Program-made: the position numbers and the translations under genes | The notes under the pieces: generated by a model | Seen by the model: the letters and a program-made list of their open reading frames with translations, nothing else | The model's database searches: none | What the model was told of the DNA's origin: nothing | Assembly: GCA_900540395.1 (NCBI GenBank) | Contig: UQFQ01000004.1 | Location: 1 to 64,000, forward strand | DNA from: an uncultured Mollicutes bacterium | GTDB taxonomy: Bacteria > Bacillota_I > Bacilli_A > RFN20 > CAG-826 | Length of the DNA stretch: 64,000 bases | Reading direction: 5' to 3' | Shown here: in pieces, positions 16,979 through 26,795 of the stretch | Layout of the letters: each line of letters opens with the position of its first letter | Position numbering within the stretch: the first letter of the stretch is position 1

Positions 16979-17577
16979 TTTACTACCTCCACAAGTTCGC
17001 TAAGTTTAATTTCCCCAGGTCTAATCTGAATTATATTTTCATCATATATCTTAAATATAGCCGATGGAACATTACTTTCACACTTTCCTTTAACCACAGC
17101 ATCTAAATTATCATGAAAATATCTAATAACTTCTTGATAAGTCTTTGCTGGAGGGAATGAAGAGATGTTTGCGCTAGGAACAAGTAAAGGAGCACCAACC
17201 TTTTTAATCATATTTCTTACAAAATCATCATCAGGGATTCTAACTCCAACAAATCCAGTACCTAAATCAATATATTCAGGTACTTCTGTTTTAACTTTTA
17301 AAATTAAAGTAATAGGACCAGGCATGAATTTTTCAATAATTTTTTTAGTCCATTCGTTAATTTCCACAATATTTTTAAAATCATCAACCGATGAACACAT
17401 TAAAGTAAAAGGTTTGTCGCTTGGTCTATTTTTAACCTTCACGAGTTTATCGTAATTTTCCTTTGAAGTTGCTTTTATTCCTAAGCCATATACTGTTTCA
17501 GTAGGAAAAGCAATAACACCATCATTTCTTAAAATTTCTGCACAAATTTCAATGTCTTTTTTAGTTAATATTTTCAT
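16975..17577 (-). CDS. tsaC: Threonylcarbamoyl-AMP synthase (TsaC/Sua5 YrdC domain)
   Basis: Makes threonylcarbamoyl-AMP from threonine, bicarbonate and ATP for the t6A37 modification of ANN-decoding tRNAs. The YrdC domain is complete: GVIAFPTETVYGLG, KNRPSDKPFTLMCSS (the basic KxR binding segment), MPGPITLIL and PLLVPSANISSFPPA. At 200 residues it is the short form without the extra C-terminal Sua5 domain of the Bacillus protein. It lies between prmC and rpiB, overlapping both, as in many Firmicutes. Confidence 0.94.
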   Translation of the reverse strand: MKILTKKDIEICAEILRNDGVIAFPTETVYGLGIKATSKENYDKLVKVKNRPSDKPFTLMCSSVDDFKNIVEINEWTKKIIEKFMPGPITLILKVKTEVPEYIDLGTGFVGVRIPDDDFVRNMIKKVGAPLLVPSANISSFPPAKTYQEVIRYFHDNLDAVVKGKCESNVPSAIFKIYDENIIQIRPGEIKLSELVEVVK

Positions 17578-18433
17578 AAATATAGCCTCTTATTATAAAA
17601 AGAAAACGAGTTCTTCCATAAATATCATTAACAAAGGAGAAGTTAATGTTGTCTTCAAAATATTTCGAAATCAATTCAGTTAATCTATCTTGCTGGTCAT
17701 AATTAATTTCAAAAGCTAATATAAATTTCTCGTTTAATACTTCTTTATAGTGTTTAAAAATTTCTTCGTAAAAAGCTGTGCCGTCTTCTGAGTATATTGC
17801 GTTCATCGGCTCATGATTTTTAACTTTTTCTTCAATATCCTCTTTGTTTTGAACATAAGGAGGATTTGAAATAATAACATCAAATTTTTGCCCATTCGTT
17901 AAAAATGGCTCTAGTTTATCTCCTTGAACTAAATGGATATTTGATGAAAAGTGCAAAGCATTCTTTTTGGCTACATCAAGTGCATCCTTTGAAATGTCAC
18001 TAGCATAAACTTCAGAATTCTCAAATTTACTTTTTAAATAGATAGCTATACAGCCAGAACCTGTACACATATCTAAGATGCTTTTTGGTTCTATCTTTAA
18101 GAGTTTTAATAAATCTATAGTTCTAATAACAAGCTCTTCTGTTTCTACTCTTGGGATTAATACTCTATTATCAACATAAAAAGTATAATCAATGAAAGGA
18201 GCTTCATTTAAAATATATTGTATTGGTTCTCCACTAAACAATTTTGATTTTAATTCCTCAAAATATTCAGGATTTGCAAGCTTTTTATCAAAGTTAAGAG
18301 TTAATTCAGTATAAGAATTAAAACCATTTGCCTTTTCTAACAGTTGGCAAATTTCGTTATTTGAAATATCTAAACCTTCTTTTTCTATGGCGTGTTTGGT
18401 CTGAAAATAAGCTTCTCGATTAGTTAATTCCAT
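17561..18433 (-). CDS. prmC: Release factor glutamine methyltransferase
   Basis: Methylates the Gln of the GGQ motif of release factors. Seen: SAM-binding motif SILDMCTGSGCIAIYL and the catalytic NPPY (VIISNPPYVQNKED), after an N-terminal helical domain. The start at ATG 18433 gives a normal N-terminus (MELTNREAYF) that overlaps the prfA stop; an upstream in-frame codon at 18448 would add five residues. Both its substrates, RF1 (next gene upstream) and RF2, are encoded in this window. Confidence 0.95.
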   Translation of the reverse strand: MELTNREAYFQTKHAIEKEGLDISNNEICQLLEKANGFNSYTELTLNFDKKLANPEYFEELKSKLFSGEPIQYILNEAPFIDYTFYVDNRVLIPRVETEELVIRTIDLLKLLKIEPKSILDMCTGSGCIAIYLKSKFENSEVYASDISKDALDVAKKNALHFSSNIHLVQGDKLEPFLTNGQKFDVIISNPPYVQNKEDIEEKVKNHEPMNAIYSEDGTAFYEEIFKHYKEVLNEKFILAFEINYDQQDRLTELISKYFEDNINFSFVNDIYGRTRFLFIIRGYIYENIN

Positions 18434-19505
18434 TTTGATTGCCAGCAATTTTTTGTTCTTGATCGTAGTTAATTAAGGCATCAACAATAGGATCTAAATC
18501 GCCATTAATTACTCTATCAAGTTGTTGAATAGTAAAACCAATTCTATGATCAGTTACACGATTTTGTGGGTAGTTATATGTTCTAATTTTCTCATTTCTA
18601 TCGCCGCTGCCAATTTTACTTCTATATTGAGCTTCTGTTTTCTCTTTCTTTTCTTCTTCAAGTTGAGCTAATTTAGAAGCAAGCATTTGCATACAAATTT
18701 CATGGTTTTGAATTTGTGATTTTTCGGTTTGACAAGAAACAACAATTCCTGAAGGAATGTGTGTGATTCTAACAGCAGATTCGGTTTTATTAACGTTTTG
18801 ACCGCCTGCACCTTGTGATCTATAACGATCTACTTTTAAATCAGCAGGATTAATATTTATTTCGTTTGTTTCAACTTGTGGCATAACAACAACTGTTGCT
18901 GTGGAAGTATGAATTCTTCCGTTAGCCTCAGTCTTAGGAACTCTTTGAACTCTATGTACACCGCTTTCAAACTTCAATCTTGAATAAGCATCATCTCCAC
19001 TGACAACAAATGAAACATATGAATAACCGCCAACTCCAGTTGGATTTTCGTCTAAGATTTTGACGTGCCAACCTTTAGTTTCACAATATCTAACATACAT
19101 TCTAAATAAATCGCCAGCAAAAATATTAGCTTCGTCTCCTCCGACAGCGCCTTTTATTTCAAAAATAATATCTTTTCCATCGTTTGGATCCTTAGGAATA
19201 AGCAAGATTTTCAAAGCTTCTTCAATTTCTTCTAGAAGAGCGTCATTTCTCTTTAATTCTTCCTTTCCCATCGCAGCAATTTCAGGATCGTGATCACTAC
19301 ACATTAATAAAGCATCATTTTTGTTTTGCTCAGCGTAAGTATACTCATGAAATTTTTCAACAATAGGATCTAGTTGGCTTCTTTCTTTATTTAATTTCTT
19401 AAATAAATTCATATCACTAGCGGTATCAGGTTGAAGCAACAATTCATCAATTTCATTTAATCTTTTTTCACTAGTTAATAATCTATCACGCATGCTCTTA
19501 TCCAT
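18420..19505 (-). CDS. prfA: Peptide chain release factor 1
   Basis: Ends translation at UAA and UAG. The catalytic GGQ is in SQGAGGQNVNKTESAVRI, and the stop-recognition PxT motif appears as PKT in RVQRVPKTEANGRIH, which separates it from RF2. Length (361) is typical. A strong promoter (TTTAAA, 17 bases, TATAAT on the minus strand) and AAGGAGG precede it, so it heads the prfA-prmC-tsaC-rpiB operon. Confidence 0.97.
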   Translation of the reverse strand: MDKSMRDRLLTSEKRLNEIDELLLQPDTASDMNLFKKLNKERSQLDPIVEKFHEYTYAEQNKNDALLMCSDHDPEIAAMGKEELKRNDALLEEIEEALKILLIPKDPNDGKDIIFEIKGAVGGDEANIFAGDLFRMYVRYCETKGWHVKILDENPTGVGGYSYVSFVVSGDDAYSRLKFESGVHRVQRVPKTEANGRIHTSTATVVVMPQVETNEININPADLKVDRYRSQGAGGQNVNKTESAVRITHIPSGIVVSCQTEKSQIQNHEICMQMLASKLAQLEEEKKEKTEAQYRSKIGSGDRNEKIRTYNYPQNRVTDHRIGFTIQQLDRVINGDLDPIVDALINYDQEQKIAGNQNGIN

Positions 19506-19530
19506 AACCGATACCTCCTTAAGTCAAAAA

Positions 19531-19559
19531 ATTATACAAAATAATCAGTCACATTTAAA
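19531..19559 (-). promoter_or_regulatory. Sigma-A type promoter of the prfA operon
   Basis: Minus strand: -35 TTTAAA (19554-19559), 17-base spacer, -10 TATAAT (19531-19536), followed by the prfA ribosome site AAGGAGG. Confidence 0.65.
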
Positions 19560-19680
19560 CAAGTACGAACTTATATAAAATAGTAGCAATATCGTAATTT
19601 ATATTTTTCGTTTACTATTTTATCACAATTCACCCACTAAAAAACAACTTAAAATGTGCTAAAACCATGCAAAACAAGCA

Positions 19681-21450
19681 TTAATTAACAATTTTAAGCT
19701 GCTCTGCTAACTTCTGCTCCTCATGTGTTTCACTATCTCTAAATTGGAGATCATAAAGAATTTTATAAGCGCCATTTTCTTTAATAAGTTCTTCGTGAGT
19801 TCCTTTTTCTTTGATTTGGCCTTCTGAAATAACCATAATTTCGTCGGAATTACGAATAGTTGAAAGACGGTGGGCAACAACTATTGTTGTACGTCCTTTA
19901 CACAACTCGTCTAATGCGTTTTGAATCAACAATTCGGTCGTATTGTCTAAAGCGCTTGTTGCCTCATCAAGAATTAGTATTGAAGGATTTTTCAAAAATA
20001 TTCTTGCGATAGAAAGTCTTTGTTTCTGGCCTCCAGAAAGCTTAACACCTCTTTCACCGATTTCTGTTTCAAATCCTTTAGGTAAAGAACAAATATAGTC
20101 ATATATATTTGCCTTTTTAGCAGCTTCAATAAGTTCACTTTCACTCGCGTCTAAATTTCCATATAAAATATTATCTTTAATTGTTCCACCAAAAAGGAAA
20201 ACATCTTGTTGAACAATTCCGATTTGTTTTCTTAAAGAATCCAAGGTAAATTCTTTAATATTCACTCCATCGATAGTTATGTCTCCGCTTGTAACATCAT
20301 AAAATCTAGGAATGAGGTGGCAAATAGTTGTTTTTCCACCGCCGCTTGGTCCAACTAATGCAATTTTTTCTCCATGAGGAACATCAAATGAAATATTCTT
20401 TAAGATTCCTTTTGAACTCTTATAATGAAAACTTACATTCTTAAAAGAGATATTGCCCTCTAATTTATGGCAGATTTTAGTGCCTTCATGCAAGGTCTCT
20501 TCTTCTTCATCCATAATTTCAAGGAATCTTTTAAAACCAGTTGTTCCGTTTTGAAATTGCTCTACGAAATTAATTAACTGATTCATAGGTTGAATAAACA
20601 TGTTTACTGAAATAATAAATGTAGAATAATCCGCTAAATCTATTTGCCCATTATATAAGAACAAGCCACCAGCAATTAAAACAATAATATTAAAAACATC
20701 TGTAATAAATTGTGAAGAAGCGAAAAATTTACCCATTGCATCGAAAGCCGAACTTCTCGCTTTTACAAATTCTTGATTAGTAATTTCAAACTTCTCTTGT
20801 TCTTTTTTAGTGTTTGTAAAAGCTTTTGTTACTCTAATACCAGAAATTGAAGATTCAAGCGAACTATTAACATCAGCAATTGCAATTTTTGATTGCATCA
20901 TGGCCACTCTCATCTGATGTCGAAAATGTGAAGTAACAAAAAATAGCAAAGGTACACAAGCAAATATAATTAGAGCTAAAATCCAATTGATAATCGCTAA
21001 ATAAATTAAACTTGCTAGAAGAGTAAAACCAGCTATAAAGATATTTTCAGGACCATGATGAGCAAGTTCTGAAATATCAAAAAGATCATTAGTCATTCTA
21101 GACATGATATTTCCTGTTTTGTGCTCGTCATAATATGTGTAAGGTAGTTTTTCTAACTTATTAAACATATCACTTCTCATCTCGGCTTGCATCCTAACTC
21201 CCATTGTATGGCCGTAATATTGGATAAAATATCTTAAAAACATTCTAATAATATAAACAGCAAGTAAAGAAAAACCACAAATCAATACTAAATCAATTTT
21301 CTTGTTTGGAATAAAATCATTTAACATGTATCTGGTTATTATTGGATAGCCCATCCCTATAACAGCAACCAAAAATGAAGCTGCCATATCAGCAACGAAA
21401 ATTTTTTTGTGTGGCTTATAGTATTTTATAAATCGCTTAAGTAAGTTCAT
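19681..21450 (-). CDS. ABC exporter, fused membrane and ATPase domains (homodimer type)
   Basis: About 589 residues: six membrane helices (roughly residues 15-310) and a C-terminal ATPase with Walker A GPSGGGKTT, Q-loop VQQDVFLFGG, signature KLSGGQKQRLSIARI, Walker B with catalytic Glu (ILILDEATSALD) and switch His (VVAHRLSTI). All consensus residues are present, so one chain could form a working homodimer, like Sav1866. The start is ATG 21450, with GAAGAGG upstream; a TTG two codons earlier is less likely. It stands alone between prfA and the divergent dnaX, so the substrate (lipid, drug or peptide) is unknown. Confidence 0.92.
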   Translation of the reverse strand: MNLLKRFIKYYKPHKKIFVADMAASFLVAVIGMGYPIITRYMLNDFIPNKKIDLVLICGFSLLAVYIIRMFLRYFIQYYGHTMGVRMQAEMRSDMFNKLEKLPYTYYDEHKTGNIMSRMTNDLFDISELAHHGPENIFIAGFTLLASLIYLAIINWILALIIFACVPLLFFVTSHFRHQMRVAMMQSKIAIADVNSSLESSISGIRVTKAFTNTKKEQEKFEITNQEFVKARSSAFDAMGKFFASSQFITDVFNIIVLIAGGLFLYNGQIDLADYSTFIISVNMFIQPMNQLINFVEQFQNGTTGFKRFLEIMDEEEETLHEGTKICHKLEGNISFKNVSFHYKSSKGILKNISFDVPHGEKIALVGPSGGGKTTICHLIPRFYDVTSGDITIDGVNIKEFTLDSLRKQIGIVQQDVFLFGGTIKDNILYGNLDASESELIEAAKKANIYDYICSLPKGFETEIGERGVKLSGGQKQRLSIARIFLKNPSILILDEATSALDNTTELLIQNALDELCKGRTTIVVAHRLSTIRNSDEIMVISEGQIKEKGTHEELIKENGAYKILYDLQFRDSETHEEQKLAEQLKIVN

Positions 21451-21671
21451 ATGCAACCTCTTCTTTAAATTTTCTCTATCAAATTAAGTATTTTCGCAAA
21501 TATATGTCCTTTTTTCAATCTAAGAAAAATCCTGATAAATTTATTAAATTTGTTCCTTTAACAAATGAATTTTAGGTTTTGAATATTATGAATTAATAAA
21601 TTTTAACCGATTATAATTATTAATAAAAATGAGTTCGTTCAAGTTTTTTTCTTTAATGTTTCCTTTTATCT

Positions 21672-21700
21672 TTTTTAACAGTTTAATTAACGTGTATAAT
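21672..21700 (+). promoter_or_regulatory. Probable promoter of the dnaX operon
   Basis: A perfect TATAAT (21695-21700) lies 17 bases after a T-rich -35 candidate (TTTTTA, 21672-21677; TTAACA is also present at 21675 but with a short spacer). AAAGG precedes the dnaX ATG. The rest of the 267-bp gap shows no gene; the SRP RNA that often precedes dnaX in Firmicutes is not visible here. Confidence 0.55.
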
Positions 21701-21717
21701 TAATAAAGGTATTATTC

Positions 21718-23424
21718 ATGTCGTATTTAGCACTTTATCGAAAATATAGAAGTAAAAATTTTGATGAACTTGTTGGACAAGAAGCAATAAAACAAACATT
21801 AGAGAATTCTTTAAAAATTCAAAAGATTTCACACGCTTATCTTTTTAGTGGTCCACGTGGAACTGGTAAAACTAGTGTTGCTAGACTTTTTGCAAAAGCT
21901 TTAAATTGCGAAAAAGGAAACGGAGAAATTTGTAATGAATGTTCTAATTGCCGTGCAATAAACGAAGGTTCTCACCCTGATGTTATCGAAATAGATGCTG
22001 CAAGTAATAGCGGCGTTGATGAAGTCAGAGAATTAATTGAAAAAGTTAAATACGCTCCAATCCAAGGAAAATATAAAGTTTACATAATCGATGAAGTTCA
22101 CATGATGACAAATAGTGCTTTTAATGCTTTATTAAAAACACTAGAAGAACCACCAAGTTATGTTGTTTTTATTCTTTGCACTACTGAACCTTATAAACTA
22201 TTACCTACTATTTTAAGTAGATGTCAAAGATATGAGTTTAAAAAGATTACGGATGCTGAACTGAAAAAACTAATTACTCATGTTTTAAAAGAAGAAGGTG
22301 TTAGTGCTACAAACGATGCAATTAACCTAATTGTTGAACTTGCAAACGGTGGCGCACGTGATTCTTTATCACTTTTAGACCAAGTAATATCCTATGCTGG
22401 CAGTAACATTGAAGAAGAAGATGTTATTAAAATGTTTGGACTTGTTTCTAGCCAAGACAAGATTCGACTTTTAGAAAACATAAAAGATGGAAATACTTTA
22501 AAAGTATTAAAAACATACGATGAATTTATAATCCGAAATATTGATCTTTCTCGTTTAGTAAATGAATTGTTAACTTTGTTAAAAGATTCGTTAGTTTATT
22601 TAAAAACTAGAGATAAATCACTTATCACTTCTTCTAAAGAAGAAGATGCTAAAGAAATAATGCTTAAATTTGATGAAAGTGAACTTCTTTCTTATATTGA
22701 CCTTTTGCTTAAATGTCAAAATGAATTTAAGACAACTAGCGATCCAAACTTCCTTTTTGAAATTTATTTATTAAAACTTTTAAAGGTTGGGACTTCTCAA
22801 GAAGTAACTGTTCCAAAGGTTGAAACGCCTATCAAAAAGCCTGTCGTTACAGCCCCTCTTCCTCAAGAACAAACTCCTGTTTCTACAAATAACACTGCAA
22901 AAACCCAAGATTTTGCGAAAACTAACGCTGTTCCAGAGGAAAAAGTTAATGAACCTAAACCAGCAGCAAGTCTTAAATTAAAACCTTCTAACACTAAGTT
23001 TGCAGTTTTAGAAACTGAAGGCGATATAAGACAAATCACTATGGACGAATTAATTAAATTAACAATTATTTCTAATCGCGATGAAAGAAAGATGCTTAGT
23101 GAAAGACGGAACGCCCTCGAGCAATTAATCAACGATCCAAACGAAGGCCCTTATGCTTCTTTACTTCTCGATTCTCGTCCTTATATTGTCACTAACTCAA
23201 ATCTAATTCTTATCTGTGATTATAAAAATACCGCAAAGAAAATTAATATTATTTCTAACCAAGAAGGCTTAAATAAACTAGTTAAAAAAGTTTTAGGTAG
23301 AAAAGTTTGCTTATATGCTTTAAATAGAGATGAGTCTACCGAACTTATTAAAAAATATCGTAATCTTCAAGAACTTAATCACTTGCCAAAGAAAACAGAA
23401 ATTGAAGATAATAAATTGTTTTAA
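21718..23424 (+). CDS. dnaX: DNA polymerase III tau/gamma clamp-loader subunit
   Basis: ATPase of the clamp loader. Seen: Walker A GPRGTGKT (residues 45-52), a four-Cys zinc module (Cys64, 73, 76, 79), the DEVH box (VYIIDEVHMM) and the sensor SRC motif (LSRCQRYEF). A Pro/Thr/Lys-rich linker (about residues 365-425) joins it to a C-terminal tau-like region. At 568 residues it is one continuous frame; I did not see a clear A-rich slippage site that would make a short gamma form. First gene of a seven-gene plus-strand operon. Confidence 0.96.
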   Translation: MSYLALYRKYRSKNFDELVGQEAIKQTLENSLKIQKISHAYLFSGPRGTGKTSVARLFAKALNCEKGNGEICNECSNCRAINEGSHPDVIEIDAASNSGVDEVRELIEKVKYAPIQGKYKVYIIDEVHMMTNSAFNALLKTLEEPPSYVVFILCTTEPYKLLPTILSRCQRYEFKKITDAELKKLITHVLKEEGVSATNDAINLIVELANGGARDSLSLLDQVISYAGSNIEEEDVIKMFGLVSSQDKIRLLENIKDGNTLKVLKTYDEFIIRNIDLSRLVNELLTLLKDSLVYLKTRDKSLITSSKEEDAKEIMLKFDESELLSYIDLLLKCQNEFKTTSDPNFLFEIYLLKLLKVGTSQEVTVPKVETPIKKPVVTAPLPQEQTPVSTNNTAKTQDFAKTNAVPEEKVNEPKPAASLKLKPSNTKFAVLETEGDIRQITMDELIKLTIISNRDERKMLSERRNALEQLINDPNEGPYASLLLDSRPYIVTNSNLILICDYKNTAKKINIISNQEGLNKLVKKVLGRKVCLYALNRDESTELIKKYRNLQELNHLPKKTEIEDNKLF

Positions 23425-23438
23425 GGAGAAAATACACT

Positions 23439-23744
23439 ATGAACATGCAACAAATGGTCCAAGCTATGCAAAAGCTTCAAAGACAATATGAAAAAGAACA
23501 CAAAATATTAGAAGAAAAAGAGTTCTCTTACACTGCTAATGGCGCAATCAAAGTTACCTTAAAAGGCAACTTAGAGATGGTCGATGTAGAAATTTTAGAT
23601 GAGGAACTTTTAAAAGAAAAAGAAGATTTAATCGAGATGATTAAACTTGCTTATAACGGTTGTAAAGATCAAATTAACGACGCCGAAGAAGAATTAGCTG
23701 GTAAATTTCAACAAGCTAACCGTAAGGGAGGCTTTCCTTTCTAA
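23439..23744 (+). CDS. ybaB: YbaB/EbfC nucleoid-associated protein
   Basis: Small (101 residues) dimeric DNA-binding protein. The Gln/Met/Lys-rich N-terminal helix (MQQMVQAMQKLQRQYEKEH), the GAIKVTLKGNLEMVDVEI strands and the C-terminal KFQQANRKGGFPF match the family. AAGGAG precedes the ATG, and its stop abuts the recR start codon. The dnaX-ybaB-recR order is conserved across bacteria. Confidence 0.95.
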   Translation: MNMQQMVQAMQKLQRQYEKEHKILEEKEFSYTANGAIKVTLKGNLEMVDVEILDEELLKEKEDLIEMIKLAYNGCKDQINDAEEELAGKFQQANRKGGFPF

Positions 23745-24344
23745 ATGAAGGATCTAAAAGCTGTTGAAAAATTAGCCGATTCATTTTCACTTTTTCCTTC
23801 AATCGGTGCAAAAACAGCGGAGCGTATGGCATACGCTCTTTTAGATATGGATGAAAATGATGTTTCACTTCTTGTCAAAAACATCGAAGAAGTTAAAGAA
23901 AAAATTCATCCATGTCCAATTTGTGGAATTTTAACCGAAGAAGATAAATGTTCAATATGTGCTAGCGAAGATAGAAATCATGAACATTGTATAGTTGTAG
24001 CTTATTCAAAAGATGTTTTACCTTTTGAAAAAATTGGTACATATAATGGGGTTTACCATGTTTTAGGTGGATTAATAAACCCAAGTAAAAATTTAACACC
24101 TGAAAATTTAAAAATAGAAGAACTCGAAAAAAGAATTGAAGATGAGGGAATAAAAGAGTTAATTATAGCTACTAACGCTACTCCTGAAGGCGAAGTAACA
24201 GCTCTTTATCTTTCAAAAATCTTAGAAAAAAAGAATATAAATATTACAAGACTTGCTTATGGAATGCCTATTGGAGCTTCTTTTGACTATATCGATTCAC
24301 TTACTTTAGATAAAGCTCTAAAAGGTCGTACAAAATTAAAATAG
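23745..24344 (+). CDS. recR: Recombination mediator RecR
   Basis: Works with RecF and RecO to load RecA on gapped DNA. Seen: N-terminal helix-hairpin-helix (LFPSIGAKTAERMAYALL), the zinc finger (CPIC ... CSIC, residues 57-72), and a Toprim domain (CIVVAYSKDVLPFEK ... ATNATPEGEVTALYL). Length 199 is standard. It starts immediately after the ybaB stop, implying translational coupling. Confidence 0.97.
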   Translation: MKDLKAVEKLADSFSLFPSIGAKTAERMAYALLDMDENDVSLLVKNIEEVKEKIHPCPICGILTEEDKCSICASEDRNHEHCIVVAYSKDVLPFEKIGTYNGVYHVLGGLINPSKNLTPENLKIEELEKRIEDEGIKELIIATNATPEGEVTALYLSKILEKKNINITRLAYGMPIGASFDYIDSLTLDKALKGRTKLK

Positions 24345-24354
24345 GAGAAAATTT

Positions 24355-24981
24355 ATGTTTATTACTTTTGAAGGTCCAGATGGTAGTGGAAAATCAACAA
24401 TCATCAAAAAAGTATATGAAAAGCTCATTAATGATGGTTTTGATATTGTTTTAACTAGAGAACCTGGCGGTACTCCTATTGCTGAAAAAATTAGAGATAT
24501 TATTTTAGATAATTCTAATGTTGCACTTGACGCTAGAACCGAGGCTTTACTTTATGCTGCAAGCAGAAGGCAACATTTAGTTGAGAAAATACGGCCTGCC
24601 TTAAAAGAAGGTAAGATTGTACTTTGTGATCGTTTTTTAGATTCCAGTCTTGCTTATCAAGGTGGCGGCAGAAATTTAGGCGTTCAAAACGTTTTAAATA
24701 TTAATTTATTTGCCACAGAAAACACCTACCCTGATTTAACTTTATTCTTTGATATTGATCCTGAACTTGGATTAAAAAGAGTCAGCCAAGATAAAAAAAG
24801 AGTTGCTGATAGACTCGATAATGAAAATGAAAATTTTCATGAAAAAGTTTACTCAACATTTAAAGAAATAGTTAATACAAATAGGCAACGAATAATTACA
24901 ATCGACGCTTCAAAATCTATTGAAGAAGTCACTGAATGTGCATATAAAACTATAAAAGAAAAACTAAATGGATTACATTAA
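24355..24981 (+). CDS. tmk: Thymidylate kinase
   Basis: Phosphorylates dTMP to dTDP. Seen: P-loop FEGPDGSGKST (residues 5-15), the TREPGGTPIAEKIR substrate segment, the DRF motif (LCDRFLDSSLAYQGGGR) and the lid region RVSQDKKRVADRLD. Length 208. GGAGAAA precedes the start; its 3' end overlaps the start of holB by 14 bases. It uses the product of a thymidylate synthase; the only candidate in this window is the divergent ThyX-like protein at 5745. Confidence 0.97.
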   Translation: MFITFEGPDGSGKSTIIKKVYEKLINDGFDIVLTREPGGTPIAEKIRDIILDNSNVALDARTEALLYAASRRQHLVEKIRPALKEGKIVLCDRFLDSSLAYQGGGRNLGVQNVLNINLFATENTYPDLTLFFDIDPELGLKRVSQDKKRVADRLDNENENFHEKVYSTFKEIVNTNRQRIITIDASKSIEEVTECAYKTIKEKLNGLH

Positions 24982-25936
24982 CTACTTAAAAACATATCAA
25001 CCTATTCCATATCAAATTTTTGAAAATGCTTTTAAGCATCATAAAATTTTTCATGCCTATTTACTTGTTGGTGAAAAAGGCACTCCACTTTTAAACATTG
25101 CCAAGTTTTTAGCAGCAAGTATTATTGATCCAAAAAGTTCTCCTTTTGCAGATCAAAATTCTTTAATTTTTGAACGAATTTTTAATGAAAATTATGTCGA
25201 TTTGCGAGTTTTTGATTCTACAAAAGGCCAAATTAAAATTGATGAGATACGTCAGCTTGAGACTGACTTTGCAAAGACAAGTTCAGAAAAATATTCAAAA
25301 AGGGTCTACATTATTAACCTAGTAGAAAATCTTTCAATTGATGCCACTAATGCTTTATTAAAATTTTTGGAAGAACCTCTTTCTGATACCTATGCTTTCT
25401 TAACCACTGAAAACGATAAAAGAATTCTTCCGACAGTTTTAAGTAGGGTTCAAACGGTTCATTTTTCGTTGCTCCCACAAGAAGATTTAATTCATCAAGC
25501 CTTGTCTCTTGAAGTTGATGAAAAAGAAGCCGAAATTTTATCTTTTTTCTATAACGATGCCGAATTAATAAAAGAAAATAAAGATAACAATAAAATTAAT
25601 AAAATAATTGAACTTGGTTTAAACACTCTTTCTTGTTCTTCTTATCCTGAACTACTTAATTATTTATTGAATACAGTCTTTAAAACTCTTCAAGGAAAAG
25701 AAGAATTCAGACAATTTTATGATTTACTAATTGTTATTTTTAAAGAAACAATAAAAGTTAAATATAAAGCGCAAATAGTCCTATCAAATTATGATAAAAT
25801 ACTAAATAAGTTAATATCTTTAAATAACATCGAAGATAAGGTTTTGACTTTAATGGATGCCAGAAACGAGATTAATTTTAATTTAAATTTAAACTTATTA
25901 ACTTATTCTACTTTTAATAAAATTTTTGGAAATTAA
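24968..25936 (+). CDS. holB: DNA polymerase III delta-prime clamp-loader subunit
   Basis: Protein of 322 residues of the clamp-loader AAA+ family. It shows YQIFENAFKHHKIFHAYLLVG, the IKIDEIRQLETDFAKTSSEK segment, VYIINLVENLSIDATNALLKFLEEP and LSRVQTVHFS (sensor region with SRV in place of SRC). The P-loop is degenerate (GEKGTPL in place of GxxGxGKT) as in many delta-prime proteins that do not bind ATP. The context between tmk and ricT matches Bacillus yaaS. Confidence 0.92.
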   Translation: MDYINYLKTYQPIPYQIFENAFKHHKIFHAYLLVGEKGTPLLNIAKFLAASIIDPKSSPFADQNSLIFERIFNENYVDLRVFDSTKGQIKIDEIRQLETDFAKTSSEKYSKRVYIINLVENLSIDATNALLKFLEEPLSDTYAFLTTENDKRILPTVLSRVQTVHFSLLPQEDLIHQALSLEVDEKEAEILSFFYNDAELIKENKDNNKINKIIELGLNTLSCSSYPELLNYLLNTVFKTLQGKEEFRQFYDLLIVIFKETIKVKYKAQIVLSNYDKILNKLISLNNIEDKVLTLMDARNEINFNLNLNLLTYSTFNKIFGN

Positions 25937-25937
25937 T

Positions 25938-26795
25938 ATGAAATATTGTATAAGTGTAAAATTCGACGAATCAAAGAAAAATTACTTTTTTCAAACCGAA
26001 GACGAAACTATTTCGTTAAATGATTTTGTTGTTGTTGAAACAATTGTTGGTAAAGAAGTTGGCCAAGTTGTTTCAAATAAACAAGATTTAGAAAAAATGA
26101 CCTTTGAAAAAGAAATTAAGCCTATTTTAAGAAAAGCGACCAAAAAAGATCTTCAAATATTCAAAGAAAATAAAGAAAGTGCACTTAAAGCAGGCGAAAT
26201 TTTTGAAAAACTAACCAAAGAATTAAACCTTGATATGAGGTTAGTCAAAAGTGAATACACTTTAGATAAAGAAAAAATTCTTTTTACCTATTTCAGCGAA
26301 GAAAGAGTAGATTTTAGAGAATTATTAAAGCGTTTAGCCTCTTTACTTAAATGTCGAATTGAATTAAGACAAATAACAGCTAGAGAAAGAGCCGCTTTAG
26401 TTGGCGGTTATGGTGTTTGTGGATTGCCACTTTGTTGTTCATATATGTATTCCAATCAAGAAGGCATTTCTCTAAATAAAGCCAAAAATCAAATGCTTAC
26501 AATTAATATCCCTAAACTAAGCGGTGTTTGTGGTAAATTGCTCTGCTGTTTAAAATATGAAGATGATTTTTATACTGAAGCCAAAAAAGATTTTCCACCA
26601 ATCAATACAACATTTAAATATAATGGTGAAGAATTTAAAGTTTCAAGTTATAACATCTTAACTAAAATTGTTAAATGTGTAAGCACTGAAAATGTTGAAT
26701 TTTTGCCATTAGATGAAGTTAATAAATACGTTAAGGAAAGTGGTAAGTTTCCTCAAAAAAAGCAACCAACAAAACCTGTAAATAAAAATGCCTAA
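25938..26795 (+). CDS. ricT: PSP1-domain protein RicT (YaaT)
   Basis: In B. subtilis RicT forms an iron-sulphur-containing complex with RicA and RicF that guides RNase Y cleavage of mRNAs. The PSP1 domain is complete, with the conserved Cys cluster GVCGLPLCCSYM and GVCGKLLCCLKYE. The start is ATG 25938; an upstream TTG at 25926 overlaps holB and lacks a better ribosome site. Length 285. The C-terminus is short and lysine-rich. Its end overlaps the start of rsmI by 8 bases. Confidence 0.92.
   Translation: MKYCISVKFDESKKNYFFQTEDETISLNDFVVVETIVGKEVGQVVSNKQDLEKMTFEKEIKPILRKATKKDLQIFKENKESALKAGEIFEKLTKELNLDMRLVKSEYTLDKEKILFTYFSEERVDFRELLKRLASLLKCRIELRQITARERAALVGGYGVCGLPLCCSYMYSNQEGISLNKAKNQMLTINIPKLSGVCGKLLCCLKYEDDFYTEAKKDFPPINTTFKYNGEEFKVSSYNILTKIVKCVSTENVEFLPLDEVNKYVKESGKFPQKKQPTKPVNKNA

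Noticed and set aside
21451..21717. SRP RNA gene before dnaX
   Set aside because: The GNAR tetraloop helix and long stem expected of the SRP RNA are not visible; only a promoter is.
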